Source of the DNA: an uncultured Propionibacteriaceae bacterium
GTDB taxonomy: Bacteria; Actinomycetota; Actinomycetes; Propionibacteriales; Propionibacteriaceae
NCBI GenBank assembly: GCA_936924635.1
Contig: CAKZHP010000024.1
Location: 1-8,784 of the forward strand
Direction: 5' to 3'
DNA length: 8,784 nt
Part shown: one piece after another, positions 1 to 6,674 of the stretch
How the letters are laid out: each line of letters starts with the position of its first letter
Numbering within the stretch: position 1 is the first letter of the stretch
Translations under genes and position numbers: made by a program
The notes under the pieces: generated by a model
Told to the model about the DNA's origin: nothing
Databases searched by the model: none
The model's input: only the letters and a program-made list of their open reading frames with translations

Positions 1-2
1 GT

Positions 3-857
3 GCCGCGGCCGCTGGGCTCGCCGCCGCGGGTATCGGCAGCACGGACGCGTCGCAGGGCGGCGACCGGGCGCTGCCCCAGGACGCGCAGGGAGGCGAGCG
101 CGTCAGCGCGGACGAGCGCGAGGAGATGCGACAGATCGCCGACGCCTACCCCGCCAACGACCACGACGACGCCCCCGGGGCGACCGATCAGGCAGCAGAC
201 CGGATCAGCACGCAGGAGCGAAAGGAGATGGAGCAGATCGCCGCGGCGTACCCCGCCGAGGGCCGTGCTGACCAGCAGCGCGGCCAGTCGGGCGCCGGGG
301 TCGATGCCAGCACGGCCGTCCCGGGCGAGGTGACGACCAGCACCCGGACTGGGACCGAGGGTCTCGACGACCCGGCCGCGGGGCCGGGGCAGGCGGGTGC
401 CGGTGAGACCCGCCCGGCTGACCTGGGCACGGACTACGCCGAAGACATCGCCGACCGTCAGACCGATGAGGGCTTCTTCGACCGCCTCGAGGACCGTCTC
501 GACGCGGCGTGGGACAGCGACCGTGGCCGTCCCGGCTACGTGGGTGACCGTCCCGGTGACGACGCCGGTGCGGCCGACGGCGCTGGTCAGGACGCCGGCG
601 GCGACTCGTACACGCGGGAGACCGAGTGGGAGACGCACGGTCGCGACACCGCCGCCGACCGTGACGCCTCCGATCGTCTTGTGGCCGACCGCGACGTGAC
701 CGACCCGACGGACGAGCTGAACGCCGCCCACGCCAAGGCGGAGCACGGCACCCAGGAGCGTCCGGCTCCCCGCCAGGGCGGCTGGTTCGAGAAGGCCAAG
801 GCCCAGGTCGCCGACCTGTTCCACCGCGACGACGACTCCCGCGAGCCGCGGACCTAG
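3..857 (+). CDS. Acidic low-complexity protein with two 20-residue repeats, 5' end missing
   Basis: The reading frame is open from the left edge, so at least 284 residues are visible and the true start is outside. An internal ATG at 126 is possible but has no convincing ribosome site and would cut through the first repeat. The visible N-terminus is an Ala/Gly stretch that could be the end of a membrane or glycine-zipper segment. Two related 20-residue units follow, at bases 99-158 and 201-260, both with the core ERxEMxQIAxAYPA; they share 13 of 20 positions and are 34 residues apart. The rest is rich in Asp, Gly, Ala and Arg and probably disordered, with short possible helices (GFFDRLEDRLDAAW; GGWFEKAKAQVADLFHR). 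I recognise no domain family and no catalytic motif. Stress-related or envelope-associated roles are possible but unsupported. A strong hairpin terminator lies directly downstream. Confidence 0.7.
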   Translation, partial: AAAAGLAAAGIGSTDASQGGDRALPQDAQGGERVSADEREEMRQIADAYPANDHDDAPGATDQAADRISTQERKEMEQIAAAYPAEGRADQQRGQSGAGVDASTAVPGEVTTSTRTGTEGLDDPAAGPGQAGAGETRPADLGTDYAEDIADRQTDEGFFDRLEDRLDAAWDSDRGRPGYVGDRPGDDAGAADGAGQDAGGDSYTRETEWETHGRDTAADRDASDRLVADRDVTDPTDELNAAHAKAEHGTQERPAPRQGGWFEKAKAQVADLFHRDDDSREPRT

Positions 858-868
858 CAGGCGCGACA

Positions 869-900
869 GGGCGCCCGGGCACCAGCCCGGGCGCCCTTGT
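869..900 (+). terminator. Rho-independent-type terminator after the acidic protein gene
   Basis: A perfect 12-bp GC stem (869-880 pairs with 885-896) encloses the 4-nt loop acca and starts 11 nt after the stop codon. Only a short ttgt follows, so the U-tract is poor, as is common in actinobacteria. It separates the acidic protein gene from the exporter gene downstream. Confidence 0.75.
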
Positions 901-1105
901 GCTGGCCGGCGGTGAAGCAGCTGCACAGGGGTTGGGTTCAGAACAGGCGCGATCTCGGTTGGTCGGAGCCCAGAGGCCCGTGCGGTTGCGGTCTGGGAGG
1001 GGGACGGCGTGGCCGACCCTCGCCCACCGGCCCTGCTCGACCACCGATCGCTCTCGCAGGGTGAACCTCCCCCTCTGCCCGGGCGCCCAGGGATACGGTC
1101 ACTCC

Positions 1106-1109
1106 GAGG
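1106..1109 (+). promoter_or_regulatory. Ribosome binding site that sets the exporter start
   Basis: GAGG ends 7 nt before the GTG at 1117. No comparable site precedes the farther upstream in-frame GTG at 1009, and the residues encoded from 1009 to 1116 are Pro/Arg-rich and unlike an exporter N-terminus. This favours the start at 1117. Confidence 0.6.
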
Positions 1110-1116
1110 TGATCGT

Positions 1117-2352
1117 GTGACGGAGCCAGCTGCCCGGCAGTCGATGTTCGCGTCCTTGCACGTGCCGAACTACCGGCGGTACTTCTCCGGAGCACTGGTC
1201 TCGAACATCGGCACCTGGGTGTCGCGTACGGCACAGGACTGGCTGGTGCTGCGCGTGCTGACCGACAGCTCCGCGACCGCGCTGGGCGTCGTCACCACCA
1301 TGCAGTTCATCTGGATCCCGCTGCTGTCGGCGATCACCGGCACCACCGCCGACCGGTTCTCCAAGCGCCGCATCCTGCTGGTCACCCAGAGCGTCATGCT
1401 CCTCACCTCCGCGCTGCTCGCCGGCCTCACGCTCAGCGGGCACGTGCGGCTCTGGCACGTGTACGCCCTCGCCTCCGTGCAGGGCATCACCATGGCGTTC
1501 GACGGGCCCGCCCGGATGACATTCGTCTCCGAGGTGGTCCCCCCGCGTCTCGTGATGAACGCCATCAGCCTCAACTCGGCCTCGTTCAACGGGGGCCGGC
1601 TCATCGGCCCCGCGGTGGGCGGGCTGCTCATCGCGGCCTTCTCCCCCGGCATCGGTCTGCTCGTGAACACGGTGAGCTTCGTCGCCGTGCTCGCTGCCCT
1701 GCTGCTGCTCGACCCCTCCGAGCTGTCGCCGGCACCTCCCCGTACAGGCCGTGGTGGCGTGCGCGAGGGCATCGTCTACCTGCGCGGCCGGCCGGACCTG
1801 CTGCTCGTGATGGCGGTCGTCGTGGCGCTGTCGCTGTTCGCCATGAACTTCTCGGTGTACAACGCCCTGATGGCGACCGCCGAGTTCGGCAAGGGCGCCG
1901 CGGAGTTCGGGCTGCTGGGGTCGGTGATGGCCGTCGGTTCCCTCGGCGGCTCGCTGCTCAGCGCGAGGCGTACGGTCCCCCGGCTGCGCGACCTGCTGGT
2001 CGCCGGCGCCGGCATGTCGCTGTGCCTGGTGGCGATGGCGCTCGCGCCGTCCTACCTCCTGTACGCCGCCGTGCTCGCCCCCGCCGGCTTCTGCGCGCTG
2101 ACGGGGATGACCACGGCCAACTCGACCGTGCAGCTGGGCACGGACCCGGCGATGCGCGGCCGCGTGATGGCCCTGTACATGGCGCTGAACCAGGGCAGCC
2201 TCCCCCTCGGCGCGCTCGTGGTGGGGTTCATCGCCGACCACCTGGGAGTCCGGTACGCCCTGGGCATCGGCGCCGTCGTCACCGCCTGCGCCTTCGGGGC
2301 GGCGTCGCTGGTGAACCGACGTCACGGGCGCTCCCCCGTGCGCCAGCCCTGA
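1117..2352 (+). CDS. Major facilitator superfamily exporter (MFS_3/EntS-like)
   Basis: Predicted integral membrane transporter of 411 residues, about the usual size for a 12-helix major facilitator. The N-terminus (MFASLHVPNYRRYFSG) is typical of the branch that includes the enterobactin exporter EntS and many actinobacterial drug or siderophore efflux proteins. The conserved loop between helices 2 and 3 is present at residues 75-85 (GTTADRFSKRR). A second typical segment (MRGRVMALY) is in the C-terminal half, and the hydrophobic blocks fit two six-helix bundles split by a hydrophilic loop near residues 210-230 (PAPPRTGRGG). The substrate cannot be read from sequence, and no regulator or siderophore gene is adjacent. 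I chose GTG 1117 because GAGG precedes it at 7 nt; GTG 1009 would add 36 unlikely residues and ATG 1144 would trim 9. It is convergent with the acyltransferase gene. Confidence 0.9.
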   Translation: MTEPAARQSMFASLHVPNYRRYFSGALVSNIGTWVSRTAQDWLVLRVLTDSSATALGVVTTMQFIWIPLLSAITGTTADRFSKRRILLVTQSVMLLTSALLAGLTLSGHVRLWHVYALASVQGITMAFDGPARMTFVSEVVPPRLVMNAISLNSASFNGGRLIGPAVGGLLIAAFSPGIGLLVNTVSFVAVLAALLLLDPSELSPAPPRTGRGGVREGIVYLRGRPDLLLVMAVVVALSLFAMNFSVYNALMATAEFGKGAAEFGLLGSVMAVGSLGGSLLSARRTVPRLRDLLVAGAGMSLCLVAMALAPSYLLYAAVLAPAGFCALTGMTTANSTVQLGTDPAMRGRVMALYMALNQGSLPLGALVVGFIADHLGVRYALGIGAVVTACAFGAASLVNRRHGRSPVRQP

Positions 2353-2440
2353 CCACTCCCGGCCCCGGCCGCGAGAGGCAAGGGCTGGTGCCACAGGGTT
2401 CGTCCGCCCGCTGAGCACGGTCCCTGGGCACCCGCCGTCA
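2353..2440. other. Convergent 85-bp gap with a small hairpin
   Basis: The exporter and acyltransferase genes meet tail to tail here. A 6-bp stem (2431-2436 with 2441-2446, loop gtca) covers the stop codon of the minus-strand gene. It has no T-rich tail on either strand, so I rate it only a weak candidate for a shared terminator. Nothing else is seen. Confidence 0.3.
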
Positions 2441-3715
2441 GGCGGGCGGCGGGGGCGTGCGCCGACTCGCCCGCTGGCCCTCCGTGCGCCGTCTCGACAG
2501 CAGCACCGCGGCCGCCAGCACCGCCAGCTGTGCCGCCACCGAGAGGAGAGGCGTCTCGGTCGCCACACCGAGGCCCTGCTGCCACAGCACGTACGTGCCA
2601 ACCAGACCCAGCGTCGCGGCCACCACCACGGGCACCAGGCCCGTACGCGCCGGGAACCGGTCCACGAACCCCTCCCAGCGCAGCGCCGCCACCACGAGCA
2701 GCCCCAGCACCACCGCGCCCAGCAGCAGCCGCAGCGGCGTCGTCGCCCACCACGCCACGTCCCCCGCCGGCAGCAGCGCCGCAGGCGCCAGCATCCCCAG
2801 CCCCACCACGACGAACAGCGCGGGTAGCTGCCACAGGTACACCGGCATCAGCGACACCGTCAGCAGCCCCATCACGCGCCGCAACCGCTCCCCAGGCCCC
2901 CAGCCCCGCAGCCGCCTGCCCACCAGCCCCAGCACGGGCAGCTGTGCCACCCCGAGCAACGCCATCACCAGGTTGGGCGGCATCAGGTTCTGGTCGGGCA
3001 CGTCACGCAGGCCCAGGTTGGCGATCGAGTACGGCCCGAGCACGGCCGCCCCCACGGCCACACCCGCCCCGAGCACGGCCACCCCCACCAGCACCCCAGA
3101 CGAGACCCGCTCCAGCGCCCCTCGGGCGTACGCGATGCCCAGCTGGTGGCAGAACAGCCACACCACGAACGTGTTGGTCGCGCCCGCGTCGGCCCACGCC
3201 CCCGTGTAGCGGAGCACGTCCAGGACCACCACACACCCCAGCAGCCCGATCGCCGACCACAGCCCCCACCGGTCGTACGCCCCGACGGCCACCGGCGTCA
3301 GCGTGACGCAGACCAGGTAGACGACGAGGAACCACAGCGGGTTCGCGGCCTGGTCACCGACGACCTGCCCCAGCCCGCCCAGCAGCGCCGACAGCAGGTC
3401 CATCACCAGCACCAGGGGCAGCAGCGGCGTCAGCAGACGCCGGGCGCGCAGGCCGACGAACGCCCCGTACGCACCGCCGCCCCGCCTCACGGAGTCGAGC
3501 TGCACCGTGTTCGTGAAGCCCCCGGCCACGAAGAACAGCGGCATCACCTGCAGCACCCAGGTGAGCACCACCGCGACGGGCCCGGCAAGCACGGTCGCGA
3601 ACTCGACGCGGCCGGCGGTGTACGTCACGCGGGCCAGCGTCCAGTGCATCAGCACCACCACGGCCATCGCGCCCAGCCGGGCGAGGTCGATCGACCAGTC
3701 GCGCGCCCGGCTCAC
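2438..3715 (-). CDS. Acyltransferase-3 family integral membrane protein
   Basis: A 425-residue polytopic membrane protein of the acyltransferase 3 type (the family of OafA, NodX and many O-acetyltransferases), which move acyl groups onto sugars or other envelope molecules at the membrane. Family landmarks are visible: an N-terminal RDWSIDLARLG stretch with His24 in the first helix (VVVLMHW), then PLFFVAGGF at residues 59-67 matching the usual FFVxSGF, and an Arg-rich loop (LRARRLL) near residues 89-95. About ten hydrophobic helices follow, ending in a basic, Pro-rich tail. The GTG start at 3715 forms a GTGA overlap of 4 nt with the stop of the SPFH gene, so translation is probably coupled. 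The frame stays open further upstream inside the SPFH gene, but that extension is a shadow. Acceptor and donor are unknown. Confidence 0.85.
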   Translation of the reverse strand: MSRARDWSIDLARLGAMAVVVLMHWTLARVTYTAGRVEFATVLAGPVAVVLTWVLQVMPLFFVAGGFTNTVQLDSVRRGGGAYGAFVGLRARRLLTPLLPLVLVMDLLSALLGGLGQVVGDQAANPLWFLVVYLVCVTLTPVAVGAYDRWGLWSAIGLLGCVVVLDVLRYTGAWADAGATNTFVVWLFCHQLGIAYARGALERVSSGVLVGVAVLGAGVAVGAAVLGPYSIANLGLRDVPDQNLMPPNLVMALLGVAQLPVLGLVGRRLRGWGPGERLRRVMGLLTVSLMPVYLWQLPALFVVVGLGMLAPAALLPAGDVAWWATTPLRLLLGAVVLGLLVVAALRWEGFVDRFPARTGLVPVVVAATLGLVGTYVLWQQGLGVATETPLLSVAAQLAVLAAAVLLSRRRTEGQRASRRTPPPPA

Positions 3716-4833
3716 ATCCCGGTGTTGACCACCGGCGCCGGCCGCGACTCGCCGCAGAGCACCACGAGCAGGTTGGCCACCATCTGCGCCTTGCGTTCCT
3801 CGCTCATCGTGACGACCGAGTCGGTCTCCAGCCGCCGCAGCGCCTGCTCCACCATCGACACCGCACCCTCGACGATCTTGGCCCGGGCCGCGATCACGGC
3901 CGCGGCCTGCTGGCGCTGCAGCATGGCGTGGGCGATCTCCGGTGCGTACGCGAGCGAGGAGATCCGTGCCTCGACGACCTCCAGCCCGGCGATGGCGACG
4001 CGCGCGGCCACCTCCTCGGCGAGCTCGCCGGCGACCAGCTCGGTCGACCCGCGGAGGGTCTCCTCGCCGGGCTCGGCGTTGTCGTACGGGTGGGTGGACG
4101 CGATGTGCCGCAGCGCCGCCTCGGCCTGCACGCGCACGAAGTGCTCGGAGTTCTCCACGGCGAACGCCGCCTTCGCGGTGTCGGCCACCTGCCACACGAT
4201 GATCGCGGCGATGGTCACCGGGTTGCCGTCGGCGTCGTTGACCTTGAGCTCGTTGGTCTCGAAGTTGTTGACCTTCACCGAGACCCGGCGCTTCGCGGTG
4301 AACGGCACCGTGAGCTGCAGGCCAGGCTTACGGATCGTGCCCACGTAGCGCCCGAGGAACTGCAGCACCTTGGTCTCGCCCGGCTGCACCACGGTGAGCG
4401 AGGTCGAGCCGAGCCAGGCGGCGACCACCGCGATCAACGCCCCGACGAAGTACGCGGGGTTGTCCGACGTGACTCCCTGCAGGCCGAGGAAGCCTGCCAG
4501 CAGGACCACACCGATCAGGAGCACCACCGCGAGGCCGCCGCCCACCGAGAACGCGGGCTCCTCCTCGACGTTCACCCGGACTCCCTGGTGACCCACGGGG
4601 CGTCCCGCCGCCTCACCGCCGACCGACGCGCCGTCGTCGGCGACCTTCGCGACCTCCTGGTGCGGGTACGGCGACTGCGGCGCCGCCTGGTAGCCGTACC
4701 CCTGGTCGGGAGCGGCCGGGGCCTGCACCTGCGGCGGAGGTGCGTACTGCTGCGACGCGGGCTGGAACTGCTGCTGCGGCTGCTGCTGCGGCGCGTAGGG
4801 ATCGGGCTGCCGGGGCGGCATCGGGCTGGACAT
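3712..4833 (-). CDS. SPFH/band 7 domain membrane protein
   Basis: A 373-residue protein of the stomatin/prohibitin/flotillin (SPFH) superfamily, which forms oligomeric membrane scaffolds. Residues 1-60 are Pro/Gln/Tyr-rich and probably disordered and cytoplasmic. Two hydrophobic segments follow at about 97-117 and 127-146. The SPFH domain runs from about 146 to 310, starting TSLTVVQPGETKVLQFLGRY and including the family-like stretches VKVNNFETNELKVNDADGNP and AYAPEIAHAMLQRQQA. The C-terminus (about 311-373) is helical and ends PVVNTGM, close to the VVNTG ending I recall in actinobacterial relatives. The start is supported by GGAGG at 4840-4844, 6 nt upstream; a second ATG lies four codons in. 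It follows the SIMPL gene by 51 nt and overlaps the acyltransferase by 4 nt. A role in organising membrane domains is inferred from the family. Confidence 0.92.
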   Translation of the reverse strand: MSSPMPPRQPDPYAPQQQPQQQFQPASQQYAPPPQVQAPAAPDQGYGYQAAPQSPYPHQEVAKVADDGASVGGEAAGRPVGHQGVRVNVEEEPAFSVGGGLAVVLLIGVVLLAGFLGLQGVTSDNPAYFVGALIAVVAAWLGSTSLTVVQPGETKVLQFLGRYVGTIRKPGLQLTVPFTAKRRVSVKVNNFETNELKVNDADGNPVTIAAIIVWQVADTAKAAFAVENSEHFVRVQAEAALRHIASTHPYDNAEPGEETLRGSTELVAGELAEEVAARVAIAGLEVVEARISSLAYAPEIAHAMLQRQQAAAVIAARAKIVEGAVSMVEQALRRLETDSVVTMSEERKAQMVANLLVVLCGESRPAPVVNTGM

Positions 4834-4858
4834 CGGGTGCCTCCGTTCGTCCCGACCG

Positions 4859-4864
4859 AGTCTA
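4859..4864 (-). promoter_or_regulatory. Possible internal promoter -10 ahead of the SPFH gene
   Basis: TAGACT reads on the minus strand in the 51-bp gap between the SIMPL and SPFH genes, about 25 nt before the ATG and upstream of its GGAGG. The region where a -35 should be (around 4882-4888) matches poorly. It could give the SPFH-acyltransferase pair extra expression independent of the first two genes. Confidence 0.3.
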
Positions 4865-4884
4865 CGGGCGGGCGGTGGCGGCGC

Positions 4885-5505
4885 TCAGGCGTCGAAGACC
4901 GCCACCAGCTCGACGCCGATGACGACGTCGTCGGTAGAGATCTCGACACCCCGCTCCATCCCGCCGGCGGCCATGGCCCTGAGCATGGGCTGCCCCACCG
5001 GCCCCTGCAGCCCGGCGTCCGTGATCTCGACGAAGCTCACCTCGCCGGCGCCGGCTGCGGCCGCGATGGCCGACGCCCGCTCCCGCGCCTGCCCCACCGC
5101 ATGCGTCAGGCACTCGGCCTCGACGCGTCTGCGGGTCTCGTCGTGGAGCAGCCACTCCGTGGAGCCCAGCTGGACGGCGTCCACCGACCCGTACCTCTCC
5201 CCGAACGCACCCAGGCCCTCGCTGCTCGGGAAGTCCGCCCACCAGGTCACGGTGGCGCTGTGCTCCAGCGCGCCCTGATCCCCGTACGGCTGGTAGCTGC
5301 TGATCGTCATCGGCCGCACCACGGTCTTCAGCACGGCGCCCGACCCGCGCAACGCGGCGAACGCCTCGGTCAGGGTGCGCGTCGCGTCGGTCACCCGCCG
5401 CAGCGCCTCCGCCTTATCGGCGTCGTGGGCGCGCACCTCGCCGTGCAGGCGCCCGAAGTCCGGCGCGACCTCGGCCTGGGCGGCGCCGTGGACCGTGATC
5501 CTCAT
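4885..5505 (-). CDS. SIMPL (DUF541) domain protein
   Basis: A 206-residue protein spanning one SIMPL/DUF541 domain, the family of periplasmic BP26/OMP28 and cytoplasmic relatives. The family pattern is clear: an opening strand ITVHGAAQAEVAPDFGRLHG with a conserved PD, a central helix pair rich in Ala/Arg (EALRRVTDATRTLTEAF), the C-terminal helix ARERASAIAAAAG followed by a strand, and a closing strand DVVIGVELVAVF. There is no signal peptide or lipobox, so this copy is probably cytoplasmic. Biochemical function of the family is not settled. The ATG at 5505 has no good ribosome site (the 13-nt gap after the upstream stop is GC-rich), so it probably depends on coupling with the small gene before it. 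Confidence 0.87.
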   Translation of the reverse strand: MRITVHGAAQAEVAPDFGRLHGEVRAHDADKAEALRRVTDATRTLTEAFAALRGSGAVLKTVVRPMTISSYQPYGDQGALEHSATVTWWADFPSSEGLGAFGERYGSVDAVQLGSTEWLLHDETRRRVEAECLTHAVGQARERASAIAAAAGAGEVSFVEITDAGLQGPVGQPMLRAMAAGGMERGVEISTDDVVIGVELVAVFDA

Positions 5506-5518
5506 CCGGCCGGCGCGG

Positions 5519-5710
5519 TCAGCTCTTGCGCTTCTTCTCAGGCTTGGCCTCCGGTGCCTTCACCGGGATCTTGATGTGGCCCGACTCGAGGTTCACCCTG
5601 CCCAGCCCGTCGGCTCCTTCGGGGGTGTCGACGACGAAGACCTTCTCCAGGTCGCGCTGCTCGCGCTGGTAGCGCAGGCTCGGCTGGATGATCTCGAGCG
5701 GGTTGGTCAT
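5519..5710 (-). CDS. 63-aa small protein, possibly DUF6191-like
   Basis: First gene of the minus-strand unit. The 63 residues run from MTNPLEIIQPSLRYQREQRD to a very basic tail (EAKPEKKRKS). No membrane segment or signal peptide is seen. The layout, with a short hydrophobic start, a charged YQREQRDLEK helix, an acidic turn and a final VNLESGHIKI strand motif, reminds me of small actinobacterial DUF6191 proteins, but that is from memory and unverified. The ATG at 5710 is chosen because GAGGAGG (5716-5722) lies 5 nt upstream; an upstream in-frame ATG at 5761 would place the start on top of the promoter. The SIMPL gene follows after 13 nt. Function is unknown; the Lys-rich end could bind nucleic acid or acidic lipid head groups. 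Confidence 0.75.
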   Translation of the reverse strand: MTNPLEIIQPSLRYQREQRDLEKVFVVDTPEGADGLGRVNLESGHIKIPVKAPEAKPEKKRKS

Positions 5711-5715
5711 GGGTG

Positions 5716-5722
5716 CCTCCTC
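5716..5722 (-). promoter_or_regulatory. Strong ribosome binding site of the 63-aa gene
   Basis: GAGGAGG on the minus strand, 5 nt before the ATG at 5710. It is the best Shine-Dalgarno match in the window and decides the start of this small gene. Confidence 0.8.
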
Positions 5723-5732
5723 AGGTCCTGAC

Positions 5733-5761
5733 AGCCTAGGCGCGCGGGTGCGGCAAGACAA
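5733..5761 (-). promoter_or_regulatory. Sigma-A-like promoter of the four-gene unit
   Basis: On the minus strand TTGTCT (5756-5761) and TAGGCT (5733-5738) are separated by exactly 17 nt. The predicted transcript would begin near 5726 and have a leader of about 16 nt carrying only the GAGGAGG site. The -35 hexamer sits in the T-rich tail of the upstream terminator. Confidence 0.55.
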
Positions 5762-5765
5762 CGGA

Positions 5766-5795
5766 CGACGGCCCCGGGCGAACCCGGGGCCGTCG
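5766..5795 (-). terminator. Terminator of the coiled-coil/peptidoglycan-binding-like gene
   Basis: A perfect 13-bp stem (5766-5778 with 5783-5795) with a 4-nt loop reads TTCG on the minus strand, followed by the T-rich run TCCGTTGTCTTG. It begins 25 nt after the stop of the 5821-6477 gene and is a convincing intrinsic terminator. Confidence 0.85.
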
Positions 5796-5820
5796 CGTGG
5801 TGCGGTGGTGCGGCCGGTCG

Positions 5821-6477
5821 TCAGTCAGCGACGGTGAAGGCGCCCGTACGCTCGGCGAGCGCCTGCAGCGAGGCGCGGCCCGGGATGCCGTCGGCGTCGG
5901 CGCCGGAGTAGCCCAGCGACTCCTGCCAGCGGGCGTACGCCGCCGTGAAGCTGGTGCCGAGCGAGCCGTCGACGGGGCCGGTGTCACCGACGACCGAGGC
6001 GAGCGCGCGCTCGACGACCAGGCCGGCGTCGGCGTTCATCGCCTGGCCGGTGGCGACCGAGTCGGACGAGTCGTGCTGGATCATCGCGAGGAGCCCGTTG
6101 AGCGAGATCGACGGCTTCGCAGCGGCAGCCTGCTGAGCGGCGGCCTGCTCCTGCGCGGCCTGCTGGGCGGCCTGGTCGGCGGCGGCCTGGGCGGCAGCCT
6201 GGTCCTGCGCGGCCTGCTGGGCGGCCTGCTCCTGCGCGGCCTGCTCGGCGGCCTGGGCCTCCTGCACAGCGCGCTCCTGGTCGGCGACGATCTGGGCGTT
6301 CTCCGCCCGCTCGTGGGCCTCGGCCTCGGCTGCGGCAGCGGCGTTGGCGGAGTCGATGGCCGCCTGGTTCTCGGCAGCGGCCTGGTCGGCAGCGGCCTGG
6401 TCCGCGGCAGCCTTCTCGGCGGCGGCCTTCTCGTCCTCGTCGGAGAACGCGTCCTTGATCTTGTCGAAGAGGTTCAC
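5821..6477 (-). CDS. Ala/Gln-rich coiled-coil protein with peptidoglycan-binding-like C-terminus
   Basis: A 218-residue protein in three parts. Residues 1-16 form a short amphipathic helix (NLFDKIKDAFSDEDE). Residues 17-120 are almost entirely Ala, Gln, Glu and Asp in repeating AADQAA/AAQEQAA units, predicted to be a long alpha-helix or coiled coil. Residues 121-218 are globular, and the segment TAAYARWQESLGYSGADADG with the following IPGRASLQAL matches the peptidoglycan-binding-like repeat found in actinobacterial cell-wall hydrolases. No signal peptide, Tat motif or membrane segment is seen, so wall contact would need unusual export or the fold is used inside the cell. The GTG start is supported by GGAAGGA at 6487-6493, 9 nt upstream. 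It has its own terminator and is read separately from the next unit. Confidence 0.8.
   Translation of the reverse strand: MNLFDKIKDAFSDEDEKAAAEKAAADQAAADQAAAENQAAIDSANAAAAAEAEAHERAENAQIVADQERAVQEAQAAEQAAQEQAAQQAAQDQAAAQAAADQAAQQAAQEQAAAQQAAAAKPSISLNGLLAMIQHDSSDSVATGQAMNADAGLVVERALASVVGDTGPVDGSLGTSFTAAYARWQESLGYSGADADGIPGRASLQALAERTGAFTVAD
6118..6429 (-). repeat. Degenerate Ala/Gln codon repeats inside the coiled-coil gene
   Basis: About 310 bp built from imperfect copies of units such as gcggcctgctgggcggcc and gcggcctggtcggcagc. They encode the AAxQAA helix and account for the low-complexity look of this stretch. Copy number may vary between strains. Confidence 0.7.
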
Positions 6478-6674
6478 TTCTGCGTGTCCTTCCGCGACGA
6501 CGGGTGGGCGTGGCTACTCCCGAACAGCCCGTGTCAGCAGAAATCAGAGTAGGGCCATCCGGAGGGGCGTAGAGCCTGTCCGTCTGCTTGACATCGACGG
6601 CCTTCGTTCCTTCCCCTGGCGACCTGCGGCCCCCCGATGTGGGCCGATGCGCTCCTGTCCATGGGGTTCCGGCC

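Noticed and set aside
936..944. GTTC-A-GAAC short palindrome as an SOS-type operator
   Set aside because: It is too short, with a 1-nt spacer rather than the wider one of actinobacterial LexA boxes, and no -35/-10 pair is nearby.
1009..1116. Longer start for the exporter
   Set aside because: The 36 extra residues are Pro/Arg-rich, no ribosome site precedes 1009, and GAGG sits correctly before 1117.
858..1116. Search for a small gene or promoter before the exporter
   Set aside because: Apart from the terminator and the ribosome site I found no protein-like frame and no well-spaced promoter. TACGGT at 1094-1099 is too close to the ribosome site and lacks a -35.
1099..2601. 500-codon open frame on the minus strand opposite the exporter
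   Set aside because: It is a His/Gly/Arg-rich shadow of a clear transporter gene and has no ribosome site or domain.
3716..4195. 160-codon N-terminal extension of the acyltransferase frame
   Set aside because: It lies wholly inside the SPFH gene in another frame, is Arg/Gly-rich, and the family landmarks begin directly after the GTG at 3715.
3928..5574. 548-codon plus-strand open frame
   Set aside because: Antisense to the SPFH and SIMPL genes. The product is His/Arg/Leu-rich without any domain.
6588..6593. Perfect TTGACA as a plus-strand -35
   Set aside because: The sequence 16-19 nt downstream (around ttcccc) has no -10 match, and a better promoter lies closer to the gene.
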